A DNA stretch of 64,000 nt from Pseudomonas juntendi (GTDB lineage: Bacteria; Pseudomonadota; Gammaproteobacteria; Pseudomonadales; Pseudomonadaceae): positions 1-64,000 of the forward strand of contig NZ_BLJG01000060.1 of the NCBI RefSeq assembly GCF_009932375.1, given 5' to 3'. Positions within the stretch are counted from its first letter, which is position 1; every line of letters starts with the position of its first letter. A model generated the notes under the pieces. That model did no database searches and was not told the origin of the DNA. It worked only from the letters and a program-made list of their open reading frames with translations. A program made the position numbers and the translations under genes. This document shows, piece after piece, positions 34,120 through 41,281 of this stretch.

Positions 34120-34761
34120 TCAGTCCTGTTTGTCCTTGATTGCCTTGAGTAAAGCCGCGATATCCGCTCGCCGGCCTTGGTCCGCCAGTTCACGCCCCGG
34201 CCGCGGCGGCGCCTGCATGGCCTTGTGCAAGGCAGCAGTGGCTTCAGCGTAGCGCTTTTGCCGGTACAAGTGGTCGGCCCAGAAATAGTTGCTGTCGATG
34301 CCGTTGGGGTTGATCTTGAGGGCTTCGCGCAACAGCTGGTCCGCCTTATCGCCGTCACCGAACCCTATCGGCCAGCCCGGCACCTGGTCGTAAAGCGTGC
34401 CAAGGCTGGTATAGGCCGAGCCCTGCAGGGCATCAGGGTCCAGCTTCATGGCCTGCTCCAGGCTGGCCTTGGCGGACTTGACCTTGCCCAGCGCACCGAG
34501 CCCACCCACGGCGCCAGCCCAGCTGCTGTTGATGATGCCTTCCCAGATCAGCGGCTCGGGGGTGCCGGGGTGCTGCCTGACGAATGCCGCCGCCTCACCG
34601 GACAACTTCTCGAAAGCATCAGCGCGCTGGGCCTTGGGCGTCTGATACTGGATTTGTGCCCAACGCTGTTGCAGCGCGCTGAGCTGCTGGTTTCCGGCTG
34701 GGTCCAGTGCCCAGGTGAACGGGGTGAACGCCAGCAGGCTGACGAAGGCCAGTCGCTTCAT
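34120..34761 (-). CDS. Periplasmic TPR-containing protein
   Basis: A 213-residue exported protein. A signal peptide (KRLAFVSLLAFTPFTWALDP, cleavage near residue 19) is followed by TPR-like helices: GSAYTSLGTLYDQVPGWPIG, KADQLLREALKINPNGIDSN, YRQKRYAEATAALHKAM. It may hold a partner in the periplasm. The ATG overlaps the SDR stop by four bases and its stop is two bases before the regulator, so it is part of the operon. Start follows AAGGAG. No enzymatic motif. Confidence 0.82.
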   Translation of the reverse strand: MKRLAFVSLLAFTPFTWALDPAGNQQLSALQQRWAQIQYQTPKAQRADAFEKLSGEAAAFVRQHPGTPEPLIWEGIINSSWAGAVGGLGALGKVKSAKASLEQAMKLDPDALQGSAYTSLGTLYDQVPGWPIGFGDGDKADQLLREALKINPNGIDSNYFWADHLYRQKRYAEATAALHKAMQAPPRPGRELADQGRRADIAALLKAIKDKQD

Positions 34762-35564
34762 TTGCTCGACTCCTTGATATGGCCACCAATGTAGCGGCGA
34801 ATGACAGGCAATTGCTTGCGCAGGGCACGGTCGACCACCCCTGGCAACATGCCGTTGATGCGTACGAAGAGCTTTTCCGGCCACCCCAGGTACAGCTCGC
34901 TGCGCTCCGACTGGACGGCCACGAGCACGGCGCGGGCGACATCGGCCGGGTCGTCCATGCCGACCTTCAGCGCCTGGTTGAGCGCGGTGGCGGCGCTGCT
35001 GTTCATGGTGGTGCGGGTGGCCCGCGGGGCGGCATACAGCACATTCACCGTGGTATCGGCCAACTCACGGCGCAACGCCTCGGAGAAACCGCGCAGGGCG
35101 AACTTGCTGGCACAGTACGTGGCGTAGCCGGGGTAGCCGATCGAGCCGTAAGTGGAACCGACATTCACCACCAGCGCCTTGGGTTGCTCGCGCAGCAGGG
35201 GCAGGCAGGCACGGGTCAGCTGCAGGGGCGCCTTGATGTTGATGTCGAGCAATTCATCCAGCGCGTACTCGTCCAGCTGGTCCAGCAAGGCAAAACGGTT
35301 TACACCGGCGGCATTGATCAGCACATTGACCCCGCCCATTTCGCGGGCGCGGCTGACCACCTGTTCACGCCCGGTCGGCGTACGCAGGTCGGCCGTTTGC
35401 CAACGCAGGCGCCCAGGGTAGCGGTTCATCAGCCCCGCCAGCTTGCCCATGTGCCGGCTTACCGCGAGTACCCGGGCACCGGCTGCACACAATTGCTCGG
35501 CCAGTTCCAGGCCGATGCCGCCACTGGCCCCGGTCAGCACCACCACCGACTCATGCAAGCGCAT
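34758..35564 (-). CDS. SDR oxidoreductase in the diiron-oxidase operon
   Basis: A 268-residue short-chain dehydrogenase: cofactor loop VVLTGASGGIGLELAEQL, NAAGV strand, catalytic GSTYGSIGYPGYATYCASKF with Tyr-x3-Lys, and a hydrophobic C-terminus (YLGWPEKLFVRINGMLP) like membrane-associated SDRs. The start at ATG 35564 follows GAGGTG and lies inside the 3' end of the oxidase gene (14-base overlap). It probably reduces or oxidises the product of the oxidase step; substrate unknown. Confidence 0.87.
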   Translation of the reverse strand: MRLHESVVVLTGASGGIGLELAEQLCAAGARVLAVSRHMGKLAGLMNRYPGRLRWQTADLRTPTGREQVVSRAREMGGVNVLINAAGVNRFALLDQLDEYALDELLDINIKAPLQLTRACLPLLREQPKALVVNVGSTYGSIGYPGYATYCASKFALRGFSEALRRELADTTVNVLYAAPRATRTTMNSSAATALNQALKVGMDDPADVARAVLVAVQSERSELYLGWPEKLFVRINGMLPGVVDRALRKQLPVIRRYIGGHIKESSK

Positions 35565-36231
35565 GCTGCACCTCGGCATGCTCAGTGCGTGGCAAACCTT
35601 CGAACATGGCGGTATACAGCGGGTACACCACCTTGGCGGCGTGCAGCACCGCCTGCTGGTCGGCCACGTCGTCCAGCCGGTCCATCAGGCTTTTGTAGGT
35701 GACCATGTGGTCCTGGTCCAGCGCGCCGTGGGAACTGAGGTAGCTGAAGGCCTGGTTGGGCAACCCGAGGGTGCTCTGGATCGCCCCGGCAGCATGGGTG
35801 GCCAAGGCGATGCTGGTGCCCTCCAGCACGTTGACCATGCCGAACAACCCCACCGGGTTGCCCCGTGCGATAAGGTCGTACAGATAGGCAACCATCAACT
35901 CGATGGGCAAGGCAGGCCGGCCGTCGCGTACCGCCTCCCAGTCACCGCCACAGGCCTTGATATCGTTGAGGATCCACTGCTCGTGGCCGTACTCCTCCTG
36001 GATGTACTCGCACACCGCGCCGCGCAACCACTCCAGCCGCGCCGGCAGCCGCGCGCCGCACGCCATCATCAGCGGTACGGTATGGCGCACGTGGTAATAG
36101 GCCTGGGTGAGGAAGGCGATGTAGCTGGCCCGGCTGACCTGGCCGGCCAGCGCCTCGCGAATGACCGGCACCGCGAACAAAGCCTGACGTTCGTGGCTGG
36201 TTTGCAGCTGCAGGGTGTCGAAAAATGACAT
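35551..36231 (-). CDS. Heme-oxygenase-like diiron oxidase (TenA/PqqC superfamily, UndA-like site)
   Basis: A 226-residue all-helical protein of the TenA/THI-4/PqqC fold. It carries the complete metal-ligand set of heme-oxygenase-like diiron oxidases: E80-x2-H83 (EEYGHEQW), E137 (NVLEGTS) and H168-x3-D172-x2-H175 (HGALDQDH). The same pattern occurs in UndA, the 1-undecene synthase of Pseudomonas. True TenA thiaminases have different catalytic residues. So it is probably a non-heme diiron oxygenase acting on an acid or amine. The start follows GAGGT. It lies directly after the ligase gene and overlaps the SDR gene. Substrate unknown. Confidence 0.82.
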   Translation of the reverse strand: MSFFDTLQLQTSHERQALFAVPVIREALAGQVSRASYIAFLTQAYYHVRHTVPLMMACGARLPARLEWLRGAVCEYIQEEYGHEQWILNDIKACGGDWEAVRDGRPALPIELMVAYLYDLIARGNPVGLFGMVNVLEGTSIALATHAAGAIQSTLGLPNQAFSYLSSHGALDQDHMVTYKSLMDRLDDVADQQAVLHAAKVVYPLYTAMFEGLPRTEHAEVQHALA

Positions 36232-36239
36232 GGTAGACC

Positions 36240-37691
36240 TCATGACGGAATGTCGGACAACAAGGGTTGATAACGCTGCAGGATCGCCTCACGGCGTGGG
36301 CGGCCATTGGCGGTCAGGGTGTGCTCGGCGACCGAGAATGGCGCTGGCAAACGCCGCCAGGCATGCACCCTGGCGTAGTCGGGCAAACTGGCATTACTGT
36401 GCTGCACGGCCTGCCCGATAGCCGCGTCCGTGGTGCCCGGGTCGAGCGGCCAGAGCAAGGCCACGTTGCGCGGCATGCCCTCGCCATGAACGAACGCCTG
36501 GGCGATCACCCCGCTCTGGGTCAGCTCGGCTTCTACCCATTCAGGGTTGACGTTGCGCCCGAAGCTGGTGATGAACTGGTGTTTCTTGCGCCCGTTCAGG
36601 TGCAGGTAGCCTTCATCATCGAAAAAGCCCAGGTCGCCGGTAGCCCACCACGCGGTTTGGCTGGGCGTGTCGCCCAGATAGCCAAGCAGCAGGGTCCCGG
36701 CAACCAGCACCTCACCGTCTTCGGCGATGCGCACCTGCACATGCGGCAAAGGCCGGCCGACACTGCCTGGGCGCACCGCACCGGGGCGGTTCAGCGCCAC
36801 CACAGAGGCACATTCCGACAGCCCGTAGCCCTCGAATACCGGCAAGCCTACGGCCTCGGCCCGCGCCAGCAGGCTGGGCGCCACACGGGCGCCACCCACC
36901 GCAACGAAACGCAGCATGCCAACCCCCATCAGCCCGCGCTCGATTGCCGTGACCAGCCCCAGCAGCAGTTGCGGAACCAGAATCAGGCTTTGTGCGCCGC
37001 TCAAGGCGATGGCCCCGAGCAGCCGCTTGAAATCGACCTGGCTGGCCCCCCCCATGCCCAACTGGGCCTGTGGGTACAGCATGACACTGGCCCCTGCCAG
37101 CAAGGCGGCGTAAACGCCCAGGTTCTCCAGCAACACGCCCAGCGGAAGCACAGCGAGGTAGCGCCGAGGCTGCGTAGGCCGGCTGGCCTGTTCCAGTTCG
37201 TGTGCGACCCGCAACATGGCCTGCGCGCTCAGGCACACGCCTTTGGGGTTGCCGGTGCTGCCAGAGGTGTAGGTGACCTTGGCGGTGCCTTCAGGCAGGG
37301 CCACCGCAGGCAGCGCTGGCCGCGACCAGAAGCCTTGCTGGTCGACGAAACCCAGCCGCCCGAGCAAGCTCTCCCAGGCGGGCGGGCCGAGCACCAGGCT
37401 GGCGCCGCTCTGTTGCAGGCAATGCTCCAACTGGGTTGGGCTGAAGAAGGTGGGCACCGTCACGCAGGCGCGCCCCGAGACCAGCGCGGCCAGGTCCCAC
37501 AACAGCAGTTCGGGACCGTTATCCAGCCCCAGCACCAGCACACCGGCCTGACGCTGGCGCAGGGCCTCGGCACGCTGTAGCACCTCGGCAAGCAACTGCT
37601 TGTAGGTGTAGCGTGCACTGGCCCCTTCCAGCGCGGGCGCATCACCATGGGCCAGCAATGCCTGCCAGAAACGTTCAAGTTCAAGCGGCAT
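36240..37691 (-). CDS. AMP-forming acyl/aryl ligase (ANL superfamily), altered A10 motif
   Basis: A 483-residue adenylating enzyme: P-loop VTYTSGSTGNPKGVCLS, motif YGLSECASVV, hinge TGDLGFFDDEGYLHLNGRKK. The C-terminal A10 motif, normally NGK with the catalytic lysine, reads LTANGRPRREAI: Arg in place of Lys. ANL enzymes activate carboxylic acids as adenylates and transfer them to CoA or a carrier. The arginine suggests weakened adenylation or a changed role. Start ATG 37691 lies inside the end of the hemolysin-family gene (11-base overlap). No carrier protein gene is in the operon. Confidence 0.87.
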   Translation of the reverse strand: MPLELERFWQALLAHGDAPALEGASARYTYKQLLAEVLQRAEALRQRQAGVLVLGLDNGPELLLWDLAALVSGRACVTVPTFFSPTQLEHCLQQSGASLVLGPPAWESLLGRLGFVDQQGFWSRPALPAVALPEGTAKVTYTSGSTGNPKGVCLSAQAMLRVAHELEQASRPTQPRRYLAVLPLGVLLENLGVYAALLAGASVMLYPQAQLGMGGASQVDFKRLLGAIALSGAQSLILVPQLLLGLVTAIERGLMGVGMLRFVAVGGARVAPSLLARAEAVGLPVFEGYGLSECASVVALNRPGAVRPGSVGRPLPHVQVRIAEDGEVLVAGTLLLGYLGDTPSQTAWWATGDLGFFDDEGYLHLNGRKKHQFITSFGRNVNPEWVEAELTQSGVIAQAFVHGEGMPRNVALLWPLDPGTTDAAIGQAVQHSNASLPDYARVHAWRRLPAPFSVAEHTLTANGRPRREAILQRYQPLLSDIPS

Positions 37692-38358
37692 GGCCGGTCT
37701 CCTCGTCCAGCACCGGAAAGCCCAGGCGGCGAAACACACCAGCGCTACGCAGCAAGTCGAAGCCTTGGCCGATTTCGCCCGCGTACACCTGCGGATGCTG
37801 GGCGTAATAGCTGCCCCATTGCGCAACGGGCTCGTCCAGGCGTGCCGGGTCGGCCTGCGCCAGCACGGTAGGTGCCAGGCCCAGGCGCTGGAAACTGTTG
37901 ATCAAGGTGGAGGCACCGGTGAACGCCACCCACTTCAACCCACGGGTAGCAAGCAGCCAGGTCACGGCGGTGATCATGATGCGTGCGCTGCCGGCGCTCA
38001 GCGACGCCAGGTTGCCGACCTCGACCATGCACTCGCGGGCAACGGGCAGGCTGGTCAGGCGCGAAACCGCGGTTTCCAGGGGCACGTCCAGGTAACGCTC
38101 GAGAAACAGCGGCCCACTGCTGGCCGGGCGCAGACCCGCCGCCGCGATCAAGTGCCCGTGGCTATCACGCAAGGCCAGCAACTCGGGCAGGTAATGGTGT
38201 ACATCGGCGTGGTGAACTTCAGCGAAACAGCGATGAATGAACTGCTCGAGCGCCTCCCGGTCAGGGTCGTCCGGCAGGTGCAGGGACAAACAGCCGTGAT
38301 GCGCTGCATGGGTGCCTATCGGCAATGGGAGCAGGTGGCTCCAAAGGGTATGGGTCAT
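37681..38358 (-). CDS. Thermostable-hemolysin-family protein (GNAT-like fold)
   Basis: A 225-residue protein of the thermostable hemolysin family (named for Vibrio delta-VPH). It shows ADVHHYLPELLALRDSHGHL, AAAGLRPASSGPLFLERYLD and VEVGNLASLSAGSARIMITA, a layout like GNAT/autoinducer-synthase N-acyltransferases, without signal peptide. The hemolysin name reflects an old assay; an acyl-transfer role fits its ligase neighbour better (inference). First gene of the seven-gene operon, with GGGGAG before its ATG and the direct repeat upstream. Confidence 0.8.
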   Translation of the reverse strand: MTHTLWSHLLPLPIGTHAAHHGCLSLHLPDDPDREALEQFIHRCFAEVHHADVHHYLPELLALRDSHGHLIAAAGLRPASSGPLFLERYLDVPLETAVSRLTSLPVARECMVEVGNLASLSAGSARIMITAVTWLLATRGLKWVAFTGASTLINSFQRLGLAPTVLAQADPARLDEPVAQWGSYYAQHPQVYAGEIGQGFDLLRSAGVFRRLGFPVLDEETGHAA

Positions 38359-38401
38359 GGAACTCCCCCCTGGTTAATGGGTTGGGCGAAGTATCAGTGA
38401 C

Positions 38402-38422
38402 GAATCTGAAGGGAATCTGAAG
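38402..38422 (-). promoter_or_regulatory. Direct repeat of 11-bp period, probable response-regulator box
   Basis: On the minus strand CTTCAGATTC is repeated exactly with an 11-bp period (CTTCAGATTC-C-CTTCAGATTC). Five bases on is GATACT, a possible -10, so the downstream copy overlaps the -35 region. Tandem half-sites one helical turn apart are typical for PmrA/QseB-type regulators, and one is encoded in this operon. Confidence 0.65.
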
Positions 38423-38514
38423 CCGGCTGAACAAACGCCCGGAAACCGAACGGTCGATAGCCAAGCCGTTGCTTTTATCTACCGCCTGGCCCAAGCTCAG
38501 CCCTTCTTGCCGCC

Positions 38515-39582
38515 ATGGACCCCCCGATGCCCAGACGCAACCGCTACCTGATCGCCATGCTGCTGTTGATCCTGGTATCGGCCCTGTTCGGGTACCTGTG
38601 GCGCGATACTCCGCCAGCCCAGCCGGCCTTGCCGGCGCATAGCTATGCCAAGGCCCTGCGCCAGGCCCACGACGGTCGGCCTGGCGCTGCCAGGGTGCTT
38701 TACCAGCAGTTGCAACGCACCGACTTGCCCGCCATCCGGCGCGCAGCCCTGTACGCCGAGCTGCCCAACTACCCTTCGCCACTGGCCTTGAAAATCGCCC
38801 GGCAAGACCTGGAACACGCCGAGCCACTGGTGCGCCGTGCCGCCATCGCAGGTATCCGCCGGCTGCTGCCTGCGGCGCAGCGCAGCCTGGTGCTTGGCCC
38901 GCTGCTGGACGATGACGACCAAAGCGTGCGCTTCGCTGCCGTGGACGCCTTGCTTGGCCTTTCCCCGGATGACATAGGCCTGTATTTCGGCCCGCTGCAG
39001 GCGGCCCTGGAGCAATACCAGCAAGCGCTGGCGCAACAACCCGAGGAAGCAGACGCGCAAGTGCACCTGGCGCGCTTGTACATGCACGAAAATGACTACA
39101 CCCAAGCTGCGGTAGCCCTGCAACGTGCATTGACCGTCGCCCCAGGCAACCTCGATGCGCTGGCCACCCAGGTGCGCCTGCTGGAACGTCAAGGCCAGCA
39201 CGATGCCTCACGCCAAGTGCTCGGCAAGGCATTGGCCCTGAGCCCGGACTCGGCCTTCCTGCAATACCAGCTGGGGCGCTGGCTGATCCGCCACCAGCAA
39301 CGTGAGTACGCCTTGCTGGCACTGTCCCGCGCGGTTGAACTGGACCCGGACAACGTCGATTACCGCTATACCCTGGCGGTGACCCTGCATGCGCTGGAGC
39401 AACTTGATGCGGCGCAGAAGCAGCTGGAAACCGTGCTCAGCCAGCAACCGGCCAACCGTCGCGCGCGGGTGTTGCTGATCCAGTACTGGAAAGAATCCGG
39501 CCAACTTCAGAACGTGCAGGTGCTGCTGGCCGAGCTGGAGCAGCAAAACCCGGATGACCCCGCACTGCAGCAAGGCCTCTAG
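38515..39582 (+). CDS. Membrane-anchored HEAT/TPR repeat protein
   Basis: A 355-residue protein with one N-terminal membrane helix (YLIAMLLLILVSALFGYLW), a HEAT-like region (about 85-155; HAEPLVRRAAIAGIRRLLPA, SVRFAAVDALLGLSPDD) and four or five TPRs (about 160-350; EADAQVHLARLYMHENDYTQ, DSAFLQYQLGRWLIRHQQRE). It resembles c-type-cytochrome-associated DmsE/NrfG-like TPR proteins, but no cytochrome gene is near. The start could be ATG 38515 or 38527; neither has a strong ribosome site. It is divergent from the ligase operon and shares its promoter region. Confidence 0.8.
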   Translation: MDPPMPRRNRYLIAMLLLILVSALFGYLWRDTPPAQPALPAHSYAKALRQAHDGRPGAARVLYQQLQRTDLPAIRRAALYAELPNYPSPLALKIARQDLEHAEPLVRRAAIAGIRRLLPAAQRSLVLGPLLDDDDQSVRFAAVDALLGLSPDDIGLYFGPLQAALEQYQQALAQQPEEADAQVHLARLYMHENDYTQAAVALQRALTVAPGNLDALATQVRLLERQGQHDASRQVLGKALALSPDSAFLQYQLGRWLIRHQQREYALLALSRAVELDPDNVDYRYTLAVTLHALEQLDAAQKQLETVLSQQPANRRARVLLIQYWKESGQLQNVQVLLAELEQQNPDDPALQQGL

Positions 39583-39602
39583 GCCTGCCTGAAACCTGTT
39601 GA

Positions 39603-39624
39603 ACCCTGAGCCCGTGCCCAGGGT
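39603..39624 (+). terminator. Weak stem-loop after the TPR gene
   Basis: ACCCTG (39603-39608) and CAGGGT (39619-39624) can pair with a 10-nt loop between the TPR gene and the following kinase. No U-tract; termination is doubtful. Confidence 0.25.
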
Positions 39625-39659
39625 CCAGTGGTTATCAGGCCACTCTGCAGGAGAATGCC

Positions 39660-41276
39660 TTGGCCAGTTCGTTGGCGCTGGATGAACGTGCGTTGATCCT
39701 CGCCCCACCGCCGTTGGCGGCGCAAACCTCGCACCTGCTGTCGGCGGCCGGCATCGATTGCCTGTGTGCCACCGACCTGGCGCACCTGCATGCGCGCCTG
39801 GCAGAAGGCGCCGGCCTGGCGATCATCGCCGAGCAGGTGTTCAACGCAGGCCCTAGTGCCCTGCTGCAGGCCTTTATCGACCAGCAACCGCACTGGTCGG
39901 ATCTGCCCATCGTGCTGGTGACCCAGGGGGCATGGTCGGCCACCCGCGTGCACAATCACCCGGTCGGCAACCTGACCCTGCTGGTGCCCCCTTTCGGCGA
40001 CGACCAACTGCTGCACATGACCCAGTCCGCGCTGCGCCACAGGCGTCGGCAATACCTGACCCGCGACCAGCTTGAAAACCTGCAGCAGCGGCTGGATAAC
40101 GGGCTCGCCCAGCCTGATGAGCCGACGGAGCGCTACGCCCAGGCCCGCTTCCAGGCGCGCAAGATGGAAGCTATCGGCCAACTCGCTGGCGGCGTGGCCC
40201 ACGATTTCAACAACCTGCTCACCAGTATTGGCGGCAGTTTCGAGCTGATCGACCGGCGCCTCAAGCAAGGCCGCGCCGACGGCCTGGACAGTGTGTTGCG
40301 CCTGGGCCGCGAAGCGGTGTCACGCGCCGCCCGCCTCACCCACCGTCTGCTGGCCTTCTCATGCAGGCAGTCGTTGCATAGCCGATGCGTCAACCTGCAT
40401 ACCCTGTTGCAGACCAAGCAGCTGAAGGCTCAACTCAAGCCAGGGATAAAGCTGCAGGTGAGCATCGCCAAAGGCCTGTGGAACGCGGAAGCTGACGACC
40501 AACAATTGCGCGAGGCCCTCGACAATCTGATCCTCAATGCCTGTGAAGCCATGCCCAGCGGTGGCCTGCTGCGGATCGAGGCAACCAACCAGCCTATCTA
40601 CAGCAGCCCCATGGTCGACGGCCCCCTGACCGCCGGCGATTACCTGCGCCTGAGCGTGATCGATAACGGTCAGGGCATGGCGCCAAGTACACTGGAGCAC
40701 GCATTCGAACCCTTCTTCAGCACCAAAGCGACCAGCCAAGGCATCGGCCTGGGCTTGTCGATGGTGTACGGGTTCAGCAAGCAATCCCATGGCCATGTCA
40801 CCCTGCACAGCCAAATTGGCAAGGGCACGCGGGTAGACCTGTACCTGCCGCGTCACATCGACCAGGCACCCTCGCCCGCCCAACCGCTGGTACCTGCGCA
40901 AGCCACACACGGCCACCGGGTGCTGTTGGTCGAGGACGACCTGCATGTTCGCGAACTGCTGTGCCAGGCCCTGCGTGACAATGGCTTCACGTGCCTGAGT
41001 GCGGCCAACGCCGAGGAGGGGCTTGAGGTGCTACGCGCCTCGCACCCCATCGACCTGCTGATCAGCGACGTAGGTTTACCCGGCATGAACGGTCGGCAAC
41101 TGGCGGAGATTGCACGTAGCTTGCGCCCCCGGTTACCGGTGCTGTTCATTACCGGCTACGCGGAAACCGCGATGGCGCGCGAGGGCTTTCTGGGGTGCGA
41201 TATGCACCTGATCTGCAAGCCATTCGAACTGCGACAGCTGCAGGAACAGGTGGCCATGATCCTTGGCCAACCCTGA
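39660..41276 (+). CDS. Hybrid histidine kinase with N-terminal pseudo-receiver
   Basis: A 538-residue cytosolic kinase. Residues about 10-125 form a receiver-like domain without a clear phospho-acceptor pocket (RALILAPPPLAAQTSHLLSA). Then come HisKA ([20 protein letters not shown]), HATPase ([18 protein letters not shown]) and a C-terminal receiver (VLLVEDDLHVRELLCQAL; LLISDVGLPGMNG). TTG 39660 is taken as start because GGAGAA lies about eight bases upstream and the ATG at 39655 is out of frame. The next gene, a similar kinase, converges with five bases between the stops. Confidence 0.85.
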   Translation: MASSLALDERALILAPPPLAAQTSHLLSAAGIDCLCATDLAHLHARLAEGAGLAIIAEQVFNAGPSALLQAFIDQQPHWSDLPIVLVTQGAWSATRVHNHPVGNLTLLVPPFGDDQLLHMTQSALRHRRRQYLTRDQLENLQQRLDNGLAQPDEPTERYAQARFQARKMEAIGQLAGGVAHDFNNLLTSIGGSFELIDRRLKQGRADGLDSVLRLGREAVSRAARLTHRLLAFSCRQSLHSRCVNLHTLLQTKQLKAQLKPGIKLQVSIAKGLWNAEADDQQLREALDNLILNACEAMPSGGLLRIEATNQPIYSSPMVDGPLTAGDYLRLSVIDNGQGMAPSTLEHAFEPFFSTKATSQGIGLGLSMVYGFSKQSHGHVTLHSQIGKGTRVDLYLPRHIDQAPSPAQPLVPAQATHGHRVLLVEDDLHVRELLCQALRDNGFTCLSAANAEEGLEVLRASHPIDLLISDVGLPGMNGRQLAEIARSLRPRLPVLFITGYAETAMAREGFLGCDMHLICKPFELRQLQEQVAMILGQP

Positions 41277-41281
41277 GGGGC

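Noticed and set aside
35551..36231. Thiaminase TenA in thiamine salvage
   Set aside because: No thiamine genes nearby and the residues match diiron oxidases, not the TenA cysteine site.
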